Shown in pieces: positions 1 to 7,772 of a stretch of 64,000 nt of DNA (within the stretch, counting starts at the first letter, position 1; each line of letters starts with the position of its first letter). Source of the DNA: Anaeromicropila herbilytica. Lineage in GTDB: Bacteria; Bacillota; Clostridia; Lachnospirales; Lachnospiraceae. The position numbers and the translations under genes were made by a program. Where the stretch lies: assembly GCF_016591975.1 (NCBI RefSeq), contig NZ_AP024169.1, positions 1,199,501-1,263,500 of the forward strand, read 5' to 3'. The notes beneath the pieces are model-generated. The model worked only from the letters and a program-made list of their open reading frames with translations, was not told where the DNA came from and made no database searches.

Positions 1-1983
1 GGTAAATGGGAGAAAAGTACTCCAACATGGTTAAATGATGGTAAAGTGAACAATAATTCAGTTAGTATTGAAAGTATTCTATTAGGTAAGGATGGAAATT
101 ACTATGCACTATACTTGTCCTATGCAGGGAATACACAAAAAGCAATTGTTATTAAAGCAACAGATGAAACAAAAGAATCTACAATGATAAATATTCCTTA
201 TCTCAATCAAAAAATAAAAGTAGGACAACAATCATTTTATCCATATATTCGGAAAATGGAAGTGATGAAAAATGGTAATTTTATTTTGGATGATGGGTTT
301 AAAGAAAATAAGTTACTAGTATTCTCAAAGGATGGAAAGAAACTAGAGGACATTTCCATTGGGGGAGAACAACATTTAGCATCTTTTGATAATGATGTCA
401 TCAGTATTAAGGAAGATAATTCTGGATTTTCTTTCTTCAATACAGATACAAAGAAGGTTGATAAAACAATTGATTACAAAGTTACTACATCAGATATGTT
501 TGAGAGTATGAATCTTGTTTATGCATTTAAAGAGGATGGTACATTATTTATCTGTGATAATAAAGGAATTGAACGGTTACAAAAGGATGGAACCCTTTGG
601 GAGACTGTGGTAGATGGTCAGTTGAACTCCATGAGTATGCCTTCCCTTGGGATTGATAATCTAATCGTTTCAGATAATTCTGGTGAAGAATTTTATGTAT
701 CTTATTATTCGGATAATAATGATATACAATTAATGCATTATACATTTGATAAGAATATATCCAGTGTTCCACAGAAGGAAATTAATGTATATTCGCTGAA
801 AGAAAATAAGACAATAAGGCAGTCGGTTGCTCTCTACCAAGCAAAAAATCTTGATGTTCGTGTAAATTATGTAGTTGGAATGGGAGAAGAGGAGGGAAAT
901 TCTTCTGATTATATCAGAGCATTAAACACAGAATTATTAGCTGGTAATGGAGCAGATGTATTAGTGTTAGATGGATTACCAATGGATTCTTATATTGAAA
1001 AGGGAGTTCTATCCGATCTATCGGATATCATTAAGCCTATGGAAGAGAAGAATGGAATACTTACTAATATCTCAAAAGCATTTTATAAAGATAATAAAAT
1101 ATATTGTATGCCAACTCGTTTTACTGTACCAATCTTATTAGGCAGTAAAGAGGTAATTAATGTATCAGATAGTACAGAGCATATTGTAAAATATATCAAT
1201 GATACACAAAAAATATATGGTCCAACCATGACATATGCTCAATTAATTTGTGATAATCTAGCCTTGTATAGTGATGAATTTATGAGTGATAAAGGAGTAG
1301 ATAAAACTCTGTTAACGAAATTTTTAACGAATCTAAAAGTTATAGCAGATAATACTAAGGCAACAGAGTTCGATGAGAGTGGTAATAGCAGGAAAGCAAG
1401 CAAAGAACCATATTTTGATATCAATAATCTATTTATGTGTGATAAATATGGTTTCTTAGATAAAGATTATGAAACTGCTTTATTAAGACATGATTCATTA
1501 ACTATGTTTAACTTTACCATGGGCATGTCTAAGAATAGAAAAGGTATAACTTATGATACGATCAATAATCAATTCGTACCAATAGGCGAAATTGGACTAA
1601 ATGCTGCAAGTAAAAATAAAGAGATTGCAAAAGACTTTATTAAAATAATACTTTCGAGTGATGTACAAGATACGAATACATTTGATGGATTACCAGTAAT
1701 ACAAAGTTCTTTAGACAAAGAAAAAGAGAGTATGCTTAAAGCTAAGGGTACGATTGGAATAAGTTCAAGAGGGGGTAAGGAATTTTCCTTTGGTACAGCA
1801 TCAGAATCTGAGATTAATGGATTTATGCAAAAAATAAAAGAATTAAGTAAACCAATGCAGGTAAATCAAATTATTAATAATATGATTCTTGAGAATGCGC
1901 TTCCTTATTTTACAGGTAAAAATAATGTAAATCAGGCAGTTGATATAATAATCCAAAAGGTAAATACCTATTTAGAGGAATAA
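1..1983 (+). CDS. ABC transporter extracellular solute-binding protein, 5' end outside window
   Basis: The reading frame is open from the first base, so the N-terminus and any lipoprotein signal lie upstream; a GTG at 46 is only an internal codon or alternative start. About the first 260 residues contain repeated GxFxxDDG and DNKGIERLQKDG-like strands that suggest a beta-propeller-type sensor region. The remainder resembles family 1 sugar-binding proteins, for example the stretch ADVLVLDGLP followed by YIEKGVLSDLSDII, and a C-terminal helical lobe with KEIAKDFIKIILSS. The two permeases immediately downstream support a carbohydrate importer. It would be membrane-anchored outside the cell. Substrate is unknown. 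The fusion of a propeller-like front half with a binding-protein back half is larger than a normal binding protein. Confidence 0.85.
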   Translation, partial: GKWEKSTPTWLNDGKVNNNSVSIESILLGKDGNYYALYLSYAGNTQKAIVIKATDETKESTMINIPYLNQKIKVGQQSFYPYIRKMEVMKNGNFILDDGFKENKLLVFSKDGKKLEDISIGGEQHLASFDNDVISIKEDNSGFSFFNTDTKKVDKTIDYKVTTSDMFESMNLVYAFKEDGTLFICDNKGIERLQKDGTLWETVVDGQLNSMSMPSLGIDNLIVSDNSGEEFYVSYYSDNNDIQLMHYTFDKNISSVPQKEINVYSLKENKTIRQSVALYQAKNLDVRVNYVVGMGEEEGNSSDYIRALNTELLAGNGADVLVLDGLPMDSYIEKGVLSDLSDIIKPMEEKNGILTNISKAFYKDNKIYCMPTRFTVPILLGSKEVINVSDSTEHIVKYINDTQKIYGPTMTYAQLICDNLALYSDEFMSDKGVDKTLLTKFLTNLKVIADNTKATEFDESGNSRKASKEPYFDINNLFMCDKYGFLDKDYETALLRHDSLTMFNFTMGMSKNRKGITYDTINNQFVPIGEIGLNAASKNKEIAKDFIKIILSSDVQDTNTFDGLPVIQSSLDKEKESMLKAKGTIGISSRGGKEFSFGTASESEINGFMQKIKELSKPMQVNQIINNMILENALPYFTGKNNVNQAVDIIIQKVNTYLEE

Positions 1984-2002
1984 TTCAATCGTAGTGATAC
2001 TG

Positions 2003-2032
2003 AAAAGGCAGGAATATGTTTCCTGCTTTTTT
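2003..2032 (+). terminator. Rho-independent terminator after binding-protein gene
   Basis: GCAGGAA at 2008-2014 pairs with TTCCTGC at 2020-2026 around a short loop, and the stem is followed by six T residues. It lies 20 bp after the stop codon, so the permease genes downstream may depend on read-through or their own promoter. Confidence 0.7.
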
Positions 2033-2162
2033 AAATTTATAGGAAACTTCTTCGAGTTTCCTATAAATTTAAAAAGTACTCCGTGCAGGATGCACACAAG
2101 CGCGAAGGGAAGATGTCGCTAATGCGACCGCGCTTGGCGCGAGAGTTTGCATAGCAAACTCT
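2030..2162. repeat. Compact chain of four hairpins, probable repeated intergenic element
   Basis: Four perfect stems lie head to tail: a 19-bp inverted repeat 2030-2048/2055-2073, GTGCA/TGCAC at 2083-2087/2091-2095, CAAGCGCG/CGCGCTTG at 2097-2104/2129-2136 enclosing GTCGC/GCGAC at 2115-2119/2124-2128, and AGAGTTTGC/GCAAACTCT at 2142-2150/2154-2162. The segment from 2083 to 2150 is much richer in G+C than its surroundings. No reading frame is present. It sits between the binding-protein and permease genes, where a folded RNA could set the ratio of the two. No second copy is seen in this window. Confidence 0.55.
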
Positions 2163-2278
2163 TTGTTCATACACTTAGTGAAAAGAGATGGAATTAATTA
2201 CAATATTAGAGATTATTTAGAGATATATTTGCTATTCTATACATAGAAAATGGAGATGAGTATGGAGGAATTCAATGT

Positions 2279-3175
2279 ATGCTAAGTAAATTAAAAATCA
2301 AAAATATACATCTTAGGTATTTTAGGTATAAGAAAAATAGTGAATTTAAAAAAGCATTATTTTTCTTAGCACCAAGTCTTTTAGGAATTTCAATCTTTGT
2401 GCTCATACCATTTGTAGATGTAATTCGAAGGTCGTTTTTCGATGCAATGAATAAAAAGTATGTAGGATTATCTAATTATTATTCTATCTTAGGAAATGAA
2501 GCTTTTATTAAAGCGGTAAAGAATACAGTTAGGTTTTTAGGCACTTGTATACCATTATTACTGGTATTAACGCTTCTACTATCGTTGTTGTTATATAAAC
2601 AGAAAAAGCACAAAGAGTTTTTAAAAATCTCATTTTTATTACCGATGTCCATACCAGTTGCATCTGTAGTGGTACTGTGGAAACTTTTATTTCACGAGAA
2701 TGGGTTAATCAACGTTTTACTACATCATTTCCATATATCAAATATCAACTTTATCAATAGTGGTAAAGCCTTTTATATATTGGTGTTCACCTATATATGG
2801 AAAAATGCCGGGTATGATATGATTCTATGGTTAACAGGGCTTTATGGAATTGATGAATCATATTACGAAGCTGCTAGCGTAGATGGCGCTGGGAGAGTAG
2901 CGAAGTTTTATTATATAACGCTTCCTAATCTCTTACCAACTATTTTTATGATTGGAGTGCTTTCCTTTATTAATTCCTTTAAAGTATTCCGAGAAGCTTA
3001 TTTAATCGCGGGGGATTATCCAAATAATAGTATTTATATGTTGCAGCATATTCTAAATAACTGGTTTGTATCATTAGACATTCAGAAAATGAGTGCGGCA
3101 GCAGTGTTAACAATGCTTGTGTTTCTTATTCTGATTCTATTATTTAAATTATTAGATAAGACCCAAGAAGAATGA
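2279..3175 (+). CDS. Carbohydrate ABC transporter permease, MalF/UgpA type
   Basis: This 298-residue inner-membrane protein has about six hydrophobic spans, the first around residues 26-48. The EAA loop that docks on the ATPase is present as EAASVDGAG at residues 197-205 followed by FYYITLPNLLP. ATG at 2279 is preceded by GGAGG at 2264-2268. It pairs with the next gene to form the heterodimeric channel of a sugar importer. No ATPase gene is nearby, which fits Firmicutes that share one MsmX-type ATPase among several importers; that sharing is inference here. Confidence 0.93.
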   Translation: MLSKLKIKNIHLRYFRYKKNSEFKKALFFLAPSLLGISIFVLIPFVDVIRRSFFDAMNKKYVGLSNYYSILGNEAFIKAVKNTVRFLGTCIPLLLVLTLLLSLLLYKQKKHKEFLKISFLLPMSIPVASVVVLWKLLFHENGLINVLLHHFHISNINFINSGKAFYILVFTYIWKNAGYDMILWLTGLYGIDESYYEAASVDGAGRVAKFYYITLPNLLPTIFMIGVLSFINSFKVFREAYLIAGDYPNNSIYMLQHILNNWFVSLDIQKMSAAAVLTMLVFLILILLFKLLDKTQEE

Positions 3176-3219
3176 TGGATTTATAAAAGTTTTATTATAG
3201 TAAGAAAGGAAGAGATTCT

Positions 3220-4074
3220 TTGAAATATAAGTTAAGAGAAGAAATAAAAACTACTCTATTAATAGGGCTTACCTTATTGGTATGGATACCATTATGGATG
3301 ATTCTTAGTGGTTCTCTTATGGGAGAAAGTGAAATCGTACAGAACGTGGGTCCAGTTTTTAATCAATCAAAAGGGATGGCAGATTGGACATTGTTTCCAC
3401 AATATCTAACAATGAGGCCATTTGTAAAATTACTATTTGATTCACCCAATTTCTTTATTATGTTTTGGAATTCTTGTATTCAGGTAATCCCTATATTAAT
3501 CGGGCAATTATTGATTGCAACACCAGCAGCATGGGGCTTTGCTCGTTATGAATTTCGTGGTAAAAATATATTGTTTTTTCTATATATCATTTTGATGGTA
3601 TTGCCTTTTCAAGTAACTATGGTGTCAAGTTACCTGGTACTATATCGTTTTAAACTAATTGATACTCATTTATCGATTATATTACCAAACATTTTTTCAG
3701 CCTTCCCAGTATTTATTATGACAAAGTTCTTTAAGACAATACCAAAATCTTTAATTGAAGCAGCAAAATTAGATGGTGCAAATGAAGGTTACCTATTTTT
3801 AAAAGTTGGTATTCCACTTGGTAAGTCTGGAATATTCTCAGCATTGGTACTTGGATTTATAGAATATTGGAATGCCATAGAACAGCCTATTACTTTTCTG
3901 GTAAGAAAAAAGAATTTATGGCCGTTATCTCTTTACATATCTAGTATTACAACGGAAAAAATCGGGGTAGCGTTCTCAGCATCTGTCATTATACTGATTC
4001 CAACGTTGCTGATCTTTCTATATGGACAGAAGTATCTTGAACAAGGTATTGCAGCCTCTGGATTAAAAGAATAA
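3220..4074 (+). CDS. Carbohydrate ABC transporter permease, MalG/UgpE type
   Basis: The 284-residue protein is the second channel subunit. A TTG start at 3220 is chosen because AAAGGAAG lies about 8 bases upstream. It has an N-terminal span around residues 10-30, further spans, and the EAA motif EAAKLDGAN near residues 180-188 followed by LKVGIPLGKSGI. It ends 15 bases before the adaptor gene, so the two are almost certainly cotranscribed. Function follows from family membership and the adjacent MalF-type partner; substrate is unknown. Confidence 0.93.
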   Translation: MKYKLREEIKTTLLIGLTLLVWIPLWMILSGSLMGESEIVQNVGPVFNQSKGMADWTLFPQYLTMRPFVKLLFDSPNFFIMFWNSCIQVIPILIGQLLIATPAAWGFARYEFRGKNILFFLYIILMVLPFQVTMVSSYLVLYRFKLIDTHLSIILPNIFSAFPVFIMTKFFKTIPKSLIEAAKLDGANEGYLFLKVGIPLGKSGIFSALVLGFIEYWNAIEQPITFLVRKKNLWPLSLYISSITTEKIGVAFSASVIILIPTLLIFLYGQKYLEQGIAASGLKE

Positions 4075-4089
4075 GAAAGGAAATAAAAA

Positions 4090-6126
4090 ATGGAGAAAAA
4101 AATAAAGAAAATATTAGTAGGATTCTTTATTATCATGGTAGTCTTAACAATGGTATCAAGAGCAGCAGCATCTATTCTTGTTGCAAAAGTTCAGGTGGAT
4201 CATGTGAGAAAGAATAATTTAACATATACATTAACTGGGTCAGGAGAAGTGAAAGGAAATTCGAAGAAGTATATTGAATTAAAAGCTGGATATAAAGTAG
4301 GTTCGGTAAAAGCAAAGGTTGGAACGAATGTAAAAAAGGGAGAACTTTTATTTCAATACGATGTAAAAAGTATTGTGGATAAGAAAAAGAATCTAGAAGA
4401 TGAATACAAAAAGTTAGAATTGCAGTATGAAAAGGCTTCATTACTAACCGATAATGGGGATGGTGCTGACCAGGTCATGACTGCAGAATTAGCAGTTGAA
4501 AATGCGAAAGATGATATTAAAAATGCTGAGAATGAGATTAAGGATATCAAAAGTACAGTATTAAAAAATAAAAAAAAGCAATATAAAGAACTGGAATCAG
4601 AAGTAGATGATCTAAAAGATAGTAAATCAGAAGCTCTTATTACAGCGAGTCGAAATATTTTGGATGCAAATGAAGGTTTAGAAGAACTCAATAAGCCAAA
4701 GACCAAGCTAGAAAAAGCATTGGAAGATTATAAGTTTGCAGTTCAAAGTAAGAAAGAAGATTCTATAACAGAATCATGTAACCAATTGTATGATTTATAT
4801 TATGGTGGAACTTATGAAGAGCATAGACAAAAGGTAGGAGATGTGAAGAAAAGCATTGATAGGGCAAAAGAAGATCTAGACGATATCAAAGTAAAGTGGG
4901 ATCGAACAATTAATCCGTGGGATCAACTCTCTACCGAAGAGTCAACTGTAAGGGCATATAACGAACAAATATCTCAGAGAGATTCAGAAATAAAAAATGC
5001 AAAAAGAGCAATTACAGATGCAGAGGATACCTATAATAATTTAACAAAAAATGATAATCAACTTGATAAACTAATACAAGATTATAGAGCTCAAATAGAG
5101 AGGAATAATGTTCAGGATTATACTTACGTAGCATTATACCAAATGCTTTATAAAAAATTTAATATTGATGATGATAAAGCAACCAACCAACAAGAAAAGA
5201 TTGATCGGGTAAAAGAAGATAAACAGAACATAACATTAAGTTGGGATAAAAAAATACGACAAGCAGAGAAGAAATCTGAGGAACTTGAAAAAGATATCCT
5301 AGACATTGAAAGTGGAACTTATGATTATACTGATGATTTAAAAGAAGCTAAAGCAAGATTACTAGAGGCAAAAAGAACATTAAAATCAGCAAAGTTACAA
5401 GTATTAACAGGTGAGAAAACAGAGAGTATTCAGAGCAATAATAGAAATGTAGAAATAGATTCCGCTAATTTAGAAAAAGCGGGTATACAAATAGATCTTG
5501 ATAAAAAGTTGGAAGAAATAAAAAAAATAAACGATTTAATCAACAACAAAGGTGAAGTAAGATCTAGTGTATCTGGAGTGATTCTAAAATCTGATATAAG
5601 AAAAGGGCTTATGCTAACAGGATCAGAGCAATATGTCATCGCGCTAAAAGGATTTGAACTTTCAATGACGAAGGATAAGAAGGATATGAAGCAATTTGCT
5701 GTTGGGGATGAGATATCAATTACATCAGCAAGTGATGAGGAACCTATTATATCGAATATTGAACGAATACAAAAGCCGGATCAAGAGGGTAAAGTAACAT
5801 TCACAGCACTCTTACCAAAAGGTAATTACTCCATAGGTTCTAGTATGGATTATTCGATAGGAAAAGAATCTAAAGAGTATTCAATGTGTGTACCAATTAA
5901 TGCAATTAGGCAAAATTCAAATGGAGCATATGTATTAGTGATTCGTGATATCAGTTCTGTACTAGGAAAAGAGCAAGTTGCATTTGCAGTTAGTGTGAAT
6001 CTAATATCACAAGATTCCAAGACAGCAGCAGTTGAAGGAACATTACTAAATGATGATCAGATTATTGTAAGTAGCAATAAGAATATTGCGGAAGGAGATC
6101 GGGTACACGTTGATGAAGCAGAATAA
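4090..6126 (+). CDS. HlyD-like membrane adaptor with very long coiled coil
   Basis: The 678-residue protein starts with one membrane span (about residues 8-26). A first lipoyl-like half follows at about 40-95 (YIELKAGYKVGSVKAKVGTN), then a charged coiled coil of roughly 390 residues, a second lipoyl-like half near 490-530 (RSSVSGVILKSDIRKGLML), and beta-rich segments typical of periplasmic adaptor proteins. In Gram-positive bacteria such adaptors accompany MacB-type ABC exporters. The coil is longer than in MacA-type proteins. Unusually it sits in an operon with a sugar importer and overlaps by 14 bases a MacB-like membrane protein, with no exporter ATPase visible. Confidence 0.8.
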   Translation: MEKKIKKILVGFFIIMVVLTMVSRAAASILVAKVQVDHVRKNNLTYTLTGSGEVKGNSKKYIELKAGYKVGSVKAKVGTNVKKGELLFQYDVKSIVDKKKNLEDEYKKLELQYEKASLLTDNGDGADQVMTAELAVENAKDDIKNAENEIKDIKSTVLKNKKKQYKELESEVDDLKDSKSEALITASRNILDANEGLEELNKPKTKLEKALEDYKFAVQSKKEDSITESCNQLYDLYYGGTYEEHRQKVGDVKKSIDRAKEDLDDIKVKWDRTINPWDQLSTEESTVRAYNEQISQRDSEIKNAKRAITDAEDTYNNLTKNDNQLDKLIQDYRAQIERNNVQDYTYVALYQMLYKKFNIDDDKATNQQEKIDRVKEDKQNITLSWDKKIRQAEKKSEELEKDILDIESGTYDYTDDLKEAKARLLEAKRTLKSAKLQVLTGEKTESIQSNNRNVEIDSANLEKAGIQIDLDKKLEEIKKINDLINNKGEVRSSVSGVILKSDIRKGLMLTGSEQYVIALKGFELSMTKDKKDMKQFAVGDEISITSASDEEPIISNIERIQKPDQEGKVTFTALLPKGNYSIGSSMDYSIGKESKEYSMCVPINAIRQNSNGAYVLVIRDISSVLGKEQVAFAVSVNLISQDSKTAAVEGTLLNDDQIIVSSNKNIAEGDRVHVDEAE

Positions 6127-7300
6127 GGAAAGTATAATCTCCTATGAGTTACAATATTCAAAGTTAACAAAGAAAAAAATAATTCAATATTTAACTCTCT
6201 TCGTAATGTTCCTCATCCTTCTTTATTATTTATCGGCGAACTTAGTGGTTGCGATAAATAATAAAGAACAATATAATTCTGAAAGTATCCGATTTGAAGG
6301 AAATGGAATAACTCAGAAGAAAATAGAAGATAGCCTTAATATGGAGAGAGATAAAAAAACTAAGACAATACCACAGATTACAGCATATAATCGAATCGAT
6401 TCAGAGAAAATTGAAAATGACAAGCTAGTGAGAAATATGGATCTATCTGTAATGATTGTGTCTGGAGATATGAGTGTAACTACTCCTATGGATTTATTAG
6501 CTGGTAATTATGTGTATAAAGAGGACACTTATGGCTGCCTTATAGATAGTAAGAGCGCTTATCAATTGTTTGGAACAATCAATGCAGTTGGTAGTATAGT
6601 AACATATCATAAACAACAATACTATATTAGAGGAGTTGTCAGTACGGATTCTCCGGTGTTTTTTATTCAGAGTAATAAGGAGGATATGGAATATAAAAAT
6701 CTAGAAATTGTATATCCAGGTCAGAGAAATGCAGAAGAGCTTGTAGAGCAATTCTTAACAAGTAATCAATATCCAAGCCATACGTTAATCGATGGAGTAT
6801 TCTATGGAGGAATGATTCATTCCTTGCTTTTACTTCCTATTTGGTTATTCTACATGATAGTTACTATTAAAATTGGATTGTACTATAAAAGTAAAATATC
6901 TAATGAAGTAGTAAATTCTAGGCTTTATAAAAGTGATAATACAAAAGACTATAAGAAAGGAAATCTGATTGGAATTATATTAATAGCAATTTTGTATATT
7001 AGCATGATAATCCTGTGTGGCTACTCTATCCATAAACTGACTGGAAATCCCTTTCGGTTCATGATGAAATACATTCCAACAAAATGGTCAGACTTCGATT
7101 TCTGGCCAGAACATTATAAGCTAATAACAGATCAACTGAATCTAATAAAATATCGTATGCCAAATCCAAAGGATGATAGGTTGGTAGAATTATTAACATT
7201 GGGGCTACATCGTTTTGCTATTATCAATTTGTTTTATATAATCATATTAATCTATAGTCAGTTACTAAAACATGCCAGAATCAAAAGACAGGAAAGTTGA
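6113..7300 (+). CDS. MacB/FtsX-like membrane protein of adaptor pair
   Basis: I choose ATG at 6113 (395 residues), 14 bases inside the end of the adaptor gene, with GGAAGGAG at 6089-6096; a longer TTG start at 6086 is possible. There is a span near the N-terminus, an extracellular domain of about 210 residues, and two to three C-terminal spans. The segment with LLAGNYVYKEDTYGCLID and SIVTYHKQQYYIRGVV resembles the extracellular core of MacB/FtsX permeases, where a swapped subunit is tested for ligand binding. No ATPase domain is present. The family assignment is by resemblance only. It likely acts with the adaptor at the cell surface. Confidence 0.6.
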   Translation: MKQNKESIISYELQYSKLTKKKIIQYLTLFVMFLILLYYLSANLVVAINNKEQYNSESIRFEGNGITQKKIEDSLNMERDKKTKTIPQITAYNRIDSEKIENDKLVRNMDLSVMIVSGDMSVTTPMDLLAGNYVYKEDTYGCLIDSKSAYQLFGTINAVGSIVTYHKQQYYIRGVVSTDSPVFFIQSNKEDMEYKNLEIVYPGQRNAEELVEQFLTSNQYPSHTLIDGVFYGGMIHSLLLLPIWLFYMIVTIKIGLYYKSKISNEVVNSRLYKSDNTKDYKKGNLIGIILIAILYISMIILCGYSIHKLTGNPFRFMMKYIPTKWSDFDFWPEHYKLITDQLNLIKYRMPNPKDDRLVELLTLGLHRFAIINLFYIIILIYSQLLKHARIKRQES

Positions 7301-7312
7301 TTCTGGCTTTCT
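7274..7312 (+). terminator. Terminator overlapping the stop codon
   Basis: GCCAGAATCAA at 7274-7284 and TTGATTCTGGC at 7297-7307 form a perfect 11-bp stem followed by a short T run. The right arm contains the TGA stop codon of the MacB-like gene (7298-7300), so the last codons double as terminator stem. It closes the importer/adaptor operon. Confidence 0.75.
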
Positions 7313-7331
7313 AATATTTTCAAAGAATGTC

Positions 7332-7653
7332 CATTCAATCGTGGAGTGAAAGCACCTAAAAGCCCCTTTAAGAAAACTTACACGAATATCAATGTAGCAC
7401 TCTGCATGTTGAGTTTTTGTTTTAAAGAGTATTAGTGATACTTAATGAAAAAAGAATCATTCAATAATCAGAAGGAGTGATGTTTGAGCTTCATTTGCGA
7501 GTTCGCTCCTTCTGATTATGTATTGACTGATTCCTTTTTTATTTAGTATCTCTTATACTTCTTTATCCAAAAACACAACATGCAGAGTGCTACATTGATA
7601 TTCCTCAAGAACTATCAAAGGGGCTTAGCAAAAATCTCCCCCACGATTCAATC
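7332..7653. repeat. Family A large palindromic repeat, copy 1 (about 320 bp)
   Basis: The whole interval folds on itself. Outer arms share ATTCAATCGTGG-like ends, middle arms carry TATCAATGTAGCACTCTGCATGTTG-type sequence on the left and its complement at about 7576-7601, and inner arms are AATCAGAAGGAG at 7466-7477 and CTCCTTCTGATT at 7506-7517. The loop is about 28 bases. No coding frame is present. A 17-base block at 7498-7514 recurs in inverted orientation at 15941-15957, linking it to copy 2. It fills the interval between the adaptor operon and the helicase gene. A miniature mobile element or a long hairpin RNA are both possible. Confidence 0.7.
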
Positions 7654-7772
7654 ACAACCTTCCGATTGCAACAAAATACCACACCAAAACACTTGTACTA
7701 TTCTACCCATTAATGCTATGATAGAAATAATAGAAATTATAAGATTATAATCTTGTTAGAAGAGGAAGAATC

